From: Proteobacteria bacterium UBA5122
GTDB taxonomy: Bacteria > Pseudomonadota > Gammaproteobacteria > Tenderiales > Tenderiaceae
Assembly (NCBI GenBank): GCA_002415485.1
Contig: DHYU01000087.1
Location: forward strand, 294 to 18,642
Direction of reading: 5' to 3'
Length of the DNA stretch: 18,349 nt
Part shown: one piece after another, positions 1-6,691 of the stretch
Layout of the letters: each line of letters starts with the position of its first letter
How positions within the stretch are numbered: the first letter of the stretch is position 1
Translations under genes and position numbers: made by a program
Notes under the pieces: generated by a model
Database searches by the model: none
What the model saw: only the letters and a program-made list of their open reading frames with translations
What the model was told of the DNA's origin: nothing

Positions 1-2
1 TT

Positions 3-470
3 GAAATGAAAGAGAAGAAAGACCGCATCGACGACGCACTGCACGCCACCCGCGCCGCCGTTGAAGAAGGTGTGGTCCCAGGCGGCGGTGTCGCCCTGAT
101 CCGTGCCATGGCTGCCATTGCGCAACTCAAAGGCGCCAACCACGATCAAGACATCGGCATCAACATCGCCCGTCGTGCGATGGAAGAGCCACTGCGTCAG
201 ATCGTTGCCAACGCCGGCGACGAGCCATCCGTCATCGTCAACAAGGTGCGCGAAGGCAAAGGCAACTACGGCTACAACGCCGCCAACGGCGAATACGGCG
301 ACATGTTCGAAATGGGTATCCTGGATCCAACCAAGGTCACCCGTTCAGCACTGCAACACGCCGGTTCAATCGCAGGTCTGATGTTGACCACCGAAGCGAT
401 GATCGCAGAAAAGCCGAAGAAAGACGCCGCCGCAGCTCCCTCCATGCCCGACATGAGCGGCATGATGTAA
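3..470 (+). CDS. groEL: Chaperonin GroEL (Hsp60), C-terminal part
   Basis: This is the last 155 codons of GroEL; the 5' part lies outside the window, and bases 1-2 finish a preceding valine codon. GroEL forms the cytoplasmic double-ring ATP-dependent folding chamber with GroES. The visible part corresponds to roughly residue 386 onwards of the E. coli protein. It contains the stretch around EMKEKKDRIDDALHATRAA, the glycine-rich EEGVVPGGGVAL return to the equatorial domain, the YGYNAANGEYGDM segment and the conserved GILDPTKVTRSALQ near the ATP site. The tail ends in PSMPDMSGMM, a short version of the usual flexible Gly-Met tail with fewer GGM repeats than E. coli. groES would be expected upstream, outside the window. 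A terminator follows directly. The identification is certain; only its 5' extent is unseen. Confidence 0.98.
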   Translation, partial: EMKEKKDRIDDALHATRAAVEEGVVPGGGVALIRAMAAIAQLKGANHDQDIGINIARRAMEEPLRQIVANAGDEPSVIVNKVREGKGNYGYNAANGEYGDMFEMGILDPTKVTRSALQHAGSIAGLMLTTEAMIAEKPKKDAAAAPSMPDMSGMM

Positions 471-491
471 GCCACGGCAACATCGGCACTC

Positions 492-526
492 AAAAGGCCC
501 CGTCAGCAATGGCGGGGCTTTTTTTT
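492..526 (+). terminator. Intrinsic terminator of groEL
   Basis: A GC-rich stem (GCCCCG at 497-502 with CGGGGC at 513-518, extended by weaker pairs on both sides) encloses a short loop and is followed by eight T residues at 519-526. It starts 22 bases after the groEL stop codon, which is where the end of the groESL transcript is expected. Confidence 0.93.
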
Positions 527-627
527 GCCTGAATTATCACGGGGCAGGTTTTGAACAGCTGTTTATCTGGCGGACCTTGGAAGTGGGTGGTGGACATGCA
601 GCGCGGAGCACGGATGGGGTGAAGCAT

Positions 628-681
628 AATCCGGGGTGGTTGTGGCCAATCCCGGATTCCACTTCGTTACATCCAGGCTAC
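628..681 (+). repeat. Intergenic three-arm hairpin repeat, copy 1
   Basis: This copy matches 1273-1326 in the same orientation with two mismatches over 54 bases, and similarity continues weakly past the right end. It has arm A (AATCCGGG, 628-635), arm B (CCCGGATT, 651-658) and arm C (ATCCAGG, 671-677). A and B are perfectly complementary. C can also pair with B, but with one mismatch here. The GTAGCCCGGAT...ATCCGGG core (read on the minus strand) resembles dispersed intergenic repeats common in gammaproteobacteria. No transposase is next to it. Confidence 0.8.
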
Positions 682-751
682 TTTGCTGCACATTTTGATA
701 GGTGGATTCGTTTGTTATGTAAAAGCATATTCAAATACTGACAGCCTATAA

Positions 752-1093
752 CTATTTGACTTGAATAACCATGTCGGGATCTTTTGAAAGTGGCTGCGCA
801 GATCCGCCAGGGCTTACACATTTAAAATGCAGTTCAGTTGAGCCTAGTCTGGCTGGTGCCGCAGGGGTAATAGTTTCTCTTAGTACTAATACTTCTAGAT
901 CTTTAGCTTCACAGAAAGTATTGGCTTCTTTATAAACTTCAGCTTTATTGTTCAAAGAAACTCCTAGTCCGGGAGTTCCGTCCTTTTTGCCAATGTAATA
1001 TGAATCTTGGCTCATTGGCACAACCCCAGTACTTGAGCAGCTAGCCTGAAGCAAAAGGATCAGAAGTACTGAAAATTTCATTTTCATCATCAT
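752..1093 (-). CDS. Putative small lipoprotein of unknown function
   Basis: This predicted 113-residue protein has a short basic start, a hydrophobic stretch (FSVLLILLLQASC) and a cysteine followed by SSTG, which suggests signal peptidase II processing and anchoring to the envelope. The position three before the Cys is Gln rather than Leu, so the lipobox is not canonical. The mature part contains GVVPMSQDSYYI, then KAEVYKEANTFCEAK and a late HFKC. That is the pattern of a family of small uncharacterised proteobacterial lipoproteins with two spaced cysteines that may form a disulphide. No function is known to me. Three ATG codons stand in tandem; an AAGGG motif lies 3, 6 and 9 bases before them, so the second or third is the likelier start. 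The coding region is clearly more AT-rich than the flanking genes and stands alone between two repeat copies, which suggests later acquisition. No terminator is evident downstream. Confidence 0.72.
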   Translation of the reverse strand: MMMKMKFSVLLILLLQASCSSTGVVPMSQDSYYIGKKDGTPGLGVSLNNKAEVYKEANTFCEAKDLEVLVLRETITPAAPARLGSTELHFKCVSPGGSAQPLSKDPDMVIQVK

Positions 1094-1272
1094 TCACCCT
1101 TGTATCGTTTAACGAGGCTGTAGAAAAAATTCAGAATCACTCATCTAAACAGCAGCGTTTGTTGAGATTATAAACACCAATTATTCGAGTTTTGTCTGTA
1201 CTTGACCAGTGAAACTATATTTTCGGCCTAGAACGTAAGAACATAGCGCATAGCCTGTATGAAATGAAACGC
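1094..1272. other. AT-rich non-coding stretch
   Basis: Between the lipoprotein start and the second repeat copy I see no convincing gene. The promoter of the minus-strand lipoprotein gene should lie here. Several AT-rich segments could serve as a -10 box, but none has a good partner at -35 spacing. Confidence 0.4.
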
Positions 1273-1326
1273 AATCCGGGGTGGTTGTGGCCAATCCCGG
1301 ATTCCACTGCGTTACATCCGGGCTAC
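1273..1326 (+). repeat. Intergenic three-arm hairpin repeat, copy 2
   Basis: This is the second, better preserved copy of the element at 628-681. Arm A (AATCCGGG, 1273-1280) pairs perfectly with arm B (CCCGGATT, 1296-1303). Arm C (ATCCGGG, 1316-1322) pairs perfectly with the first seven bases of arm B, so two mutually exclusive hairpins are possible. A TGG/CCA pairing inside the A-B loop can lengthen that hairpin. It lies about 80 bases before yaiI. Confidence 0.82.
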
Positions 1327-1405
1327 AGTGCTGGAGATTGATTCTAAACAGGGGGAAAGGATCGATGTTACAGTGCAGCCTGTTTGAATTTGCAGATTGA
1401 TGAGC

Positions 1406-1855
1406 ATGAATATTTGGGTGGATGCGGACGCCTGTCCCGGCGTGATCAAAGAGGTGTTGTACCGTGCGGCGGAGCGTACGCAGACGCAGGTGACCTTTGT
1501 CAGTAATCATTATTTGCGTTTGCCGCCGTCGAAGTACCTGACGCATTTACAGGTCGAGAAGGGTTTTGATGTGGCTGACAACGAGATTGCGAAGCGGGCG
1601 CAGGCGGGGGATTTGATTGTGACCTCGGATATCCCGCTGGCGGCGGAGGTGATCGAGGCGGGGTGTTTTGCGCTCAATCCGCGTGGTGAGTTGTACGAGG
1701 CAAACTCGATCAAGGCCAAGCTGACGATGCGTGATTTTATGGATACGTTGCGCGCCAGTGGCGTGAATACAGGTGGTCCGCCGGCGATGAGCCAGGCCGA
1801 GCGACAGCGGTTTGCCAATCATCTGGATCGCTTGTTGCAACAGCAGCGGCGGTGA
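1406..1855 (+). CDS. yaiI: YaiI/YqxD family protein (UPF0178, DUF188)
   Basis: The predicted 149-residue protein opens with MNIWVDADACP, and continues with KEVLYRAAERT, GFDVADNEIAKRA, GDLIVTSDIPLAAE, ALNPRGE, LTMRDFMDTLRASG and GGPPAMS. It is colinear with E. coli YaiI (about 150 residues). The acidic DADACP start and the TSDIPLA motif suggest a PIN-like nuclease fold, but the biological role is not established. I chose the ATG at 1406 because the family begins with M-x-IWVDADAC; an ATG at 1400 and a TTG at 1397 are in frame, and the Shine-Dalgarno signal is poor for all three. The gene is monocistronic, preceded by the repeat copy at 1273-1326 and closed by a terminator 25 bases after its stop. 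Confidence 0.93.
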   Translation: MNIWVDADACPGVIKEVLYRAAERTQTQVTFVSNHYLRLPPSKYLTHLQVEKGFDVADNEIAKRAQAGDLIVTSDIPLAAEVIEAGCFALNPRGELYEANSIKAKLTMRDFMDTLRASGVNTGGPPAMSQAERQRFANHLDRLLQQQRR

Positions 1856-1877
1856 TGGCCGCGAGTGCGAGGGAAAC

Positions 1878-1914
1878 AAAAAAGCCGCGTCGATGAATCG
1901 ATGCGGCTTTTTTT
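1878..1914. terminator. Bidirectional terminator shared by yaiI and tRNA-Leu
   Basis: An A-run leads into a long stem (AAAGCCGC at 1881-1888 with GCGGCTTT at 1903-1910) whose inner part TCGA/TCGA closes a TGAA tetraloop, followed by a T-run. The A-run on the left becomes the U-run for minus-strand transcripts, so the hairpin can end both yaiI and the convergent tRNA gene, whose 3' end is only 8 bases away. Confidence 0.92.
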
Positions 1915-1921
1915 ATGAAGA

Positions 1922-2007
1922 TGGTACCGGAGGCCGGACTTGAACCGGCACGCTGTCGCCAGCATCGGATTTTGAATCCGACGTGTCTACCATTTCACCA
2001 CTCCGGC
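1922..2007 (-). tRNA. tRNA-Leu (anticodon CAA)
   Basis: Read on the minus strand, the 86-base gene starts GCCGGAG and ends CTCCGGT-A-CCA, with the CCA encoded. The anticodon arm is TCGGA-TTCAAAA-TCCGA, giving anticodon CAA for UUG. The D-arm contains GGTAGACAC, and the T-arm reads GCCGG-TTCAAGT-CCGGC. The long variable arm (GCTG-GCGA-CAGC) is typical of class II tRNAs such as Leu. Its sequence closely follows E. coli leuX. The first acceptor pair is G1-U72 instead of the G-C in leuX. It stands alone with its own promoter and terminator. Confidence 0.97.
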
Positions 2008-2054
2008 GAATCTGTTCGGCGAGTTTTGAGGTTCGGCCGAGTCAGCGAGCGCGT

Positions 2055-2082
2055 AGTATAACGAATTTATGCCGAACGGCAA
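2055..2082 (-). promoter_or_regulatory. Sigma-70-type promoter of tRNA-Leu
   Basis: On the minus strand, TTGCCG (2077-2082) and TATACT (2055-2060) are separated by 16 bases. The sequence just after the -10 box is ACGCGCTCG, a GC-rich discriminator of the kind seen at stringently controlled stable-RNA promoters. Transcription would begin near 2048, about 40 bases before the mature tRNA, leaving a 5' leader for RNase P. Regulation by ppGpp is inferred from the discriminator only. Confidence 0.6.
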
Positions 2083-2128
2083 GAGTGAGTGTCGATTAGG
2101 TGGCAATAAACTGATAACATCGCCCGCC

Positions 2129-3181
2129 ATGCAACGTAGTGATTTTTTTTATGAGCTCCCCGAACACCTGATTGCCCAGCGGCCTTTGGCGCAGCGGGGG
2201 GCGAGCCGTTTGTTGAAGCTCGATGGCGCGCGCGCTGAGTTTGTCGATGGCCGGTTTGCCGATATCGAGGCCTGGCTGCAGGCGGGCGATGTGTTGGTGT
2301 TTAACGATACCAAGGTGATCCCGGCGCGGGTGTTTGGGCGCAAGGCCAGTGGTGGCCAGGTGGAGGTGTTGGTCGAGCGGGTGATCGACAACCGCACCGT
2401 GCTGGCTCATGTGCGTGCCAGCAAGTCGCCGAAGCCGGGCAGTCAGTTGCTGCTCGATGGCAATGTCGAGGTGACGATGACCGGTCGCGAGGGCAGTTTG
2501 TTCGTGCTGCAATTTCACGGCGAGCGTTCGGTGTTTGAGGTGCTCGATGACATTGGCCACATCCCGTTGCCGCCATATATCGAGCGACCGGATGAGACGG
2601 ATGATCACAGCCGTTATCAGACTGTCTATGCCGACAAGCCCGGTGCGGTGGCGGCGCCGACGGCGGGCCTGCACTTTGATCAGGAGATGTTGCAGCGGCT
2701 GCGCGCCAAGGGCGTGGAGACGGTGTTCGTCACGCTGCATGTCGGCGCGGGCACCTTCCAGCCGGTGCGGGTCGACAATATCGCCGAACATCAGATGCAT
2801 GCCGAATATCTGGAGGTGGGGCAGGAGGCCTGTGATCGCATCAACGCGGCGCGGGCGCGCGGCAATCGTGTGGTGGCGGTAGGCACGACCTCGGTGCGCA
2901 GCCTGGAGTCGGCCGCGGCGCAGCACGGCGGCGAACTCAAACCCTATACCGGCGATACGCGGCTGTTCATCACGCCCGGTTATCAATTTCAGGTGATCAC
3001 GGCGATGATCACCAATTTCCATTTGCCTGAATCGACCTTGATGATGCTGGTCAGCGCCTTTGGCGGTTATGACCTGATCATGAAGGCCTATCGCCATGCG
3101 GTGGCGGCGGAGTATCGGTTCTTCAGTTATGGCGATGCGATGCTGATCGTGCCCGATCCGCAGGCGCTGGCGCAGAAATAA
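2129..3181 (+). CDS. queA: S-adenosylmethionine:tRNA ribosyltransferase-isomerase QueA
   Basis: QueA transfers and isomerises the ribosyl part of SAM onto preQ1 in tRNA, making epoxyqueuosine at the wobble position of GUN anticodons. The protein starts MQRSDFFYELPEHLIAQRP and has the family blocks DVLVFNDTKVIPAR, GHIPLPPYIER, YADKPGAVAAPTAGLHF, VTLHVGAGTFQPV, VGTTSVRSLE and ITNFHLPESTLMMLVSAF. Its 350 residues compare with about 356 in E. coli. An in-frame ATG at 2069 would add 20 residues not found in the family and would start inside the minus-strand tRNA promoter, so I prefer 2129. No clear Shine-Dalgarno precedes 2129; a weak -10-like TGATAACAT at 2112-2120 lies just upstream. tgt follows after 12 bases, so the two queuosine genes are cotranscribed. 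Confidence 0.97.
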   Translation: MQRSDFFYELPEHLIAQRPLAQRGASRLLKLDGARAEFVDGRFADIEAWLQAGDVLVFNDTKVIPARVFGRKASGGQVEVLVERVIDNRTVLAHVRASKSPKPGSQLLLDGNVEVTMTGREGSLFVLQFHGERSVFEVLDDIGHIPLPPYIERPDETDDHSRYQTVYADKPGAVAAPTAGLHFDQEMLQRLRAKGVETVFVTLHVGAGTFQPVRVDNIAEHQMHAEYLEVGQEACDRINAARARGNRVVAVGTTSVRSLESAAAQHGGELKPYTGDTRLFITPGYQFQVITAMITNFHLPESTLMMLVSAFGGYDLIMKAYRHAVAAEYRFFSYGDAMLIVPDPQALAQK

Positions 3182-3193
3182 AGACCTAAGACC

Positions 3194-4309
3194 ATGAAAT
3201 TTGAGATATCGAATACCGATGGCGCGGCCCGTCGCGGCCAGCTGACCTTTGACCGTGGCACGGTGCAGACGCCGACCTTCATGCCGGTGGGCACCTATGG
3301 CACCGTCAAGGCGATCAAGCCGGAAGAGCTGAAGACGATGGGCGCCGAGATTGTGCTCGGCAATACCTTTCATCTGATGTTGCGTCCAGGCACCGAGATC
3401 GTGCAGCTGCACGGCGATCTGCATAATTTTATGAACTGGCAGGGGCCGATTCTGACTGACTCTGGCGGTTTTCAGGTGTTCAGTCTCGGCGAGATGCGCA
3501 AGATCACCGAGGCGGGCGTGACCTTCCGCTCGCCGGTCAATGGCGACAAGGTATTTCTCGATCCCGAGCGTTCCATGGAGGTACAGCGCGCGTTGGGCTC
3601 CGACATCGTCATGATCTTCGATGAGTGCACGCCGTATCCGGCGACTGAAAAACAAGCTCAGGATTCGATGGAGCTGTCGTTGCGCTGGGCCAAACGCAGC
3701 AAGGCGGCGCACGAGGGCAACCCGTCGGCGCTGTTCGGCATCGTGCAGGGTGGCATGTATCCACACCTGCGCACGGTGTCGCTCGATGGGCTGGTGGATA
3801 TCGGCTTTGATGGTTATGCGATCGGTGGGCTGTCGGTCGGCGAGACCGAAGAGGAGCGCATCATGATCCTCGACCATCTGCAGCCGCGCATGCCGCAGGA
3901 CCGGCCGCGTTACCTGATGGGCGTCGGTCGGCCGGAGGATATCGTCGAGGCGGTGCGCCGCGGCGTCGATATGTTCGATTGCGTGATGCCGACCCGCAAT
4001 GCGCGCAACGGTCATCTGTTCACGCAGTGGGGCGATATCCGTATCCGTAACGCCAAACACGAGCGCGATACGCGGCCGATCGATGAAACTTGCGACTGTT
4101 ATACCTGTCAGCATTACAGCCGTGCCTACTTGCGTCACCTGGACAAGTGCGGCGAGATGCTCGGTTCGCAGCTGAACACCATCCACAACCTGCACTATTA
4201 CCAGAGTCTGATGAAGGGCTTGCGGGCGGCGATCAGCGAAAACCGGCTACAGGCCTTTGTCGATGAGTTTTACGCCAAGCGCGCCCAAAATGGCGAAGCT
4301 ATGTCATAA
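3194..4309 (+). CDS. tgt: Queuine tRNA-ribosyltransferase (tRNA-guanine transglycosylase)
   Basis: Tgt exchanges guanine 34 of tRNAs with GUN anticodons for preQ1, the step before QueA. The 371-residue product aligns with E. coli Tgt (375). Visible landmarks are LTDSGGFQVFSL with the catalytic Asp89, GIVQGGMYPHLR, GYAIGGLSVGE, the second catalytic Asp262 in MFDCVMPTRNARNG, and the zinc site Cys300, Cys302, Cys305 and His331 in CDCYTCQHYSRAYLRHL through NTIHNLHYY. All key residues are intact. It follows queA closely and precedes yajC by 89 bases, the same order as in E. coli. The start ATG is preceded only by a weak purine stretch, so coupling to queA translation is likely. Confidence 0.98.
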   Translation: MKFEISNTDGAARRGQLTFDRGTVQTPTFMPVGTYGTVKAIKPEELKTMGAEIVLGNTFHLMLRPGTEIVQLHGDLHNFMNWQGPILTDSGGFQVFSLGEMRKITEAGVTFRSPVNGDKVFLDPERSMEVQRALGSDIVMIFDECTPYPATEKQAQDSMELSLRWAKRSKAAHEGNPSALFGIVQGGMYPHLRTVSLDGLVDIGFDGYAIGGLSVGETEEERIMILDHLQPRMPQDRPRYLMGVGRPEDIVEAVRRGVDMFDCVMPTRNARNGHLFTQWGDIRIRNAKHERDTRPIDETCDCYTCQHYSRAYLRHLDKCGEMLGSQLNTIHNLHYYQSLMKGLRAAISENRLQAFVDEFYAKRAQNGEAMS

Positions 4310-4398
4310 TTGGCCGCTTTGTGTAGGGGCTTGCCGCATTGAGGCGGGGCTGCTGTCAAAACGTTTTAATATCAACAACATCTATTTGGGGAATACAC

Positions 4399-4725
4399 AT
4401 GAGTTTCTTTATCTCTGACGCCATGGCTCAGGATGCTGCTGCTGGCGGCGATGCGGGCATGATCAACTTTGTCTTTTTGATCGCACTGTTTGCAATTTTC
4501 TACTTCCTGTTGCTGCGTCCGCAGATCAAACGTGCCAAAGAGCACAAGAAGATGACTGAGGCCCTGTCGAAGAACGACGAGATCGTTACCAGCGGTGGCA
4601 TCGCCGGTCGTGTTTCCAAGATCGAAGATAGCTTCATCATGCTGCAGGTAGCCGATGGCGTGACCTTGCAGGTGCAAAAAAATGCAGTGGCTTCATTGTT
4701 GCCCAAGGGCACGCTGAAGAACTAA
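4399..4725 (+). CDS. yajC: Preprotein translocase accessory subunit YajC
   Basis: YajC is a small inner-membrane protein that copurifies with SecDF and the SecYEG holotranslocon. The predicted 108 residues have a short periplasmic N-terminus (MSFFISDAMAQDAAAGGD), one membrane segment (INFVFLIALFAIFYFLLLRP, about residues 22-41), the family signature RPQIKRAKEHKKM, and a cytoplasmic domain with NDEIVTSGGIAGRV and VTLQVQKNAV. Length matches E. coli YajC (110). The ATG at 4399 is preceded by TTGGGGA at suitable spacing; upstream in-frame starts would add a segment the family lacks. It is followed by an 88-base gap with two hairpins and then secD. Confidence 0.97.
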   Translation: MSFFISDAMAQDAAAGGDAGMINFVFLIALFAIFYFLLLRPQIKRAKEHKKMTEALSKNDEIVTSGGIAGRVSKIEDSFIMLQVADGVTLQVQKNAVASLLPKGTLKN

Positions 4726-4729
4726 CGCT

Positions 4730-4774
4730 GCCTGCTGCGGCAGGCTCGAGGCGGGGCGGCGCAGGTCGCCCCGC
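4730..4774 (+). other. Tandem intercistronic hairpins between yajC and secD
   Basis: Two stems sit in the yajC-secD gap. The first pairs GCCTGC (4730-4735) with GCAGGC (4740-4745) around the loop TGCG, a UNCG-type tetraloop closed by C-G. The second pairs GCGGGGCG (4751-4758) with CGCCCCGC (4767-4774). No T-run follows either, so these are more likely mRNA-stabilising or partial-attenuation structures than terminators. Confidence 0.6.
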
Positions 4775-4813
4775 TCTGTATCAAAAGAATTAGGTTCAAG
4801 GCAGAACAGTCGC

Positions 4814-6676
4814 ATGATTAATCAATATTCCTGGTGGAAGAACCTCTTGGTGGTGGTCGCGGTGGTGGTAGCCGCCCTGTACGCGCTGCCCAATCTCTAC
4901 GGCGAAGATCCGGCGCTGCAAATCTCATCGAATGTCCCAGGTGGCATGAGTGATGCTGCGATCGGTGACGTCAAGGCGGAGCTGAGTCGCCAGGGGCTGA
5001 CTACGAAGTCTGTCGATCTGGAGGCGCATGGCCTGGTCGTGCGTTTTACCAATACCGAAGATCAGCTGAAGGCGCGTGACGTGCTGGAGCGTCGTTTGGG
5101 TGATGACTACATCCTGGCCTTGAACCTGGCCCCGGCAACACCCGACTGGTTGCGTTCGATGGGCGCCTTGCCCATGTATCTCGGCCTGGATTTGCGCGGC
5201 GGTGTGCACTTTCTGATGGAGGTGGATACGGCGGCGGCGGTGCAAACGGCTGAAGAGCGTTATGTCAGTGATATCCGTGGTCTGTTGCGTGAAAACAAGG
5301 TGCGTTATCTGGCGGTGGGTCGTAACAGCACCGAAGGCGGGGTTGAGGTTAAGTTCAGTGATCGCGCAGAGCTGAGCAAGGCCATTGAGGCGATCCGTCA
5401 GGAATTTCGTGACCTGGTGGTCGATGATTTTGACCGCGGTGGCGCCTCCTTTATCAGTGCCAAGCTGAGTGAAGCAGAGGCGGCTGAGGTACGTAAGTTC
5501 GCGGTGCAACAGAACGTGACCACCTTGCGTAACCGTGTCAACGAACTGGGTGTGGCCGAGCCGTTGATCCAACAACAAGGTCTGGATCGTATCGTGGTTC
5601 AATTGCCGGGTGTGCAGGATACTGCGCGCGCCAAGGAGATCCTGGGTGCGACGGCGACCCTGGAATTCCGCATGGCGGATGACACCGGTGATGTGGAGGC
5701 GGCCAGCCGTGGCCGTGTGCCGGTTGGTACCCGTTTGTATGATCAGCGCGGCGGTGGTCAGGTGTTGTTGAAGAACCGCATCATTGTCACCGGTGATTCG
5801 ATCACCGATGCCCGTTCCGGTATCGATCCGCAAAACGGCAGCCCGTCGGTCAGCATCTCGCTGGATGGCAAGGGCGGCAGCAAGATGCATGACACCACCA
5901 AAGAAAACGTCGGCAAGCCGATGGCGGTGGTCTTCATCGAATACAAGACCAACACCAAGGTGGTTGACGATGAGGTGGTGAAGGTCAAGCGTAAGATCGA
6001 AGAGGTCATCAACGTCGCCGTGATCCGCGAGCCGTTTGGTAATCGTTTCCAGATTACCGGTCTGGATAGCGCGACTGAGGCCCGCGATCTGGCGCTGTTG
6101 TTGCGCGCCGGTGCTTTGTCGGCGCCGATCGAGATCGTTGAAGAACGTACCGTGGGTCCGAGCCTGGGTCAGGACAACATCGACATGGGCTTTATGTCGG
6201 TGGCGATCGGTTTCAGCCTGGTGCTGGTATTCATGGCGGTGTACTACAAGGTCTTCGGCCTGGTGGCGAACATCGCGCTGGCGCTGAACCTGGTGATCAT
6301 CGTCGCGGTGTTGTCGATGTTGCAGGCGACACTGACGCTGCCAGGGATCGCCGGTATCGTATTGACCGTGGGTATGGCGGTCGATGCCAACGTACTGATC
6401 TTTGAACGTATCCGCGAGGAGATCCGCAACGGCAACACGCCGCAGGCGAGTATTCATTCCGGTTACGAGAAGGCCTTCTCGACGATTGCCGATGCCAATA
6501 TCACGACCTTGATCGCTGCCTTCCTGTTGTTTGGTTTGGGCTCGGGTCCGGTCAAGGGTTTTGCCGTGACGCTGTCGATCGGCATCATCACCTCCATGTT
6601 CACCGCGATTATGGTGACGCGTGCGATTGTCAACGTGATCTACGGTGGCAAACGCGTCAGCAAGTTATCGATTTAG
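4814..6676 (+). CDS. secD: Protein translocase subunit SecD
   Basis: SecD is an RND-superfamily membrane protein that, with SecF, uses the proton gradient to complete export of proteins through SecYEG. The 620 residues (E. coli about 615) begin with MINQYSWWKNLLVVV and a first membrane helix running to ALYALPNLYGEDP. The large periplasmic P1 region follows, opened by the signature YLGLDLRGGVHFLMEVD (about residue 122). Further landmarks are NVTTLRNRVNELGVAEPLIQQQG and LPGVQDTARAKEILGATA. Five C-terminal membrane helices (from about residue 455) contain GIVLTVGMAVDANVLIFERI, the conserved helix-4 motif with the functional Asp. The start ATG has AAGGCAG upstream. secF follows after 15 bases. 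Nothing unusual is seen. Confidence 0.98.
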   Translation: MINQYSWWKNLLVVVAVVVAALYALPNLYGEDPALQISSNVPGGMSDAAIGDVKAELSRQGLTTKSVDLEAHGLVVRFTNTEDQLKARDVLERRLGDDYILALNLAPATPDWLRSMGALPMYLGLDLRGGVHFLMEVDTAAAVQTAEERYVSDIRGLLRENKVRYLAVGRNSTEGGVEVKFSDRAELSKAIEAIRQEFRDLVVDDFDRGGASFISAKLSEAEAAEVRKFAVQQNVTTLRNRVNELGVAEPLIQQQGLDRIVVQLPGVQDTARAKEILGATATLEFRMADDTGDVEAASRGRVPVGTRLYDQRGGGQVLLKNRIIVTGDSITDARSGIDPQNGSPSVSISLDGKGGSKMHDTTKENVGKPMAVVFIEYKTNTKVVDDEVVKVKRKIEEVINVAVIREPFGNRFQITGLDSATEARDLALLLRAGALSAPIEIVEERTVGPSLGQDNIDMGFMSVAIGFSLVLVFMAVYYKVFGLVANIALALNLVIIVAVLSMLQATLTLPGIAGIVLTVGMAVDANVLIFERIREEIRNGNTPQASIHSGYEKAFSTIADANITTLIAAFLLFGLGSGPVKGFAVTLSIGIITSMFTAIMVTRAIVNVIYGGKRVSKLSI

Positions 6677-6691
6677 GGAGCGGTTACGACC

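Noticed and set aside
1113..1131. Possible insertion-sequence terminal repeat (GAGGCTGTAGAAAAAAT)
   Set aside because: It resembles some IS ends only loosely. No second inverted copy, target duplication or transposase fragment was found.
2069..2128. N-terminal extension of QueA from an ATG at 2069
   Set aside because: It is not present in the family and would begin inside the minus-strand tRNA promoter (2055-2082).
2096..4195. Long open frame (about 700 codons) on the minus strand opposite queA and tgt
   Set aside because: It mirrors the codon phase of two certain genes, is full of His, Arg and Gln, and has no family motif. This is the usual antisense shadow of GC-rich genes.
4925..6457. 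Long minus-strand open frame opposite secD
   Set aside because: It has the same antisense-shadow composition and covers the conserved SecD reading frame, with no recognisable domain.
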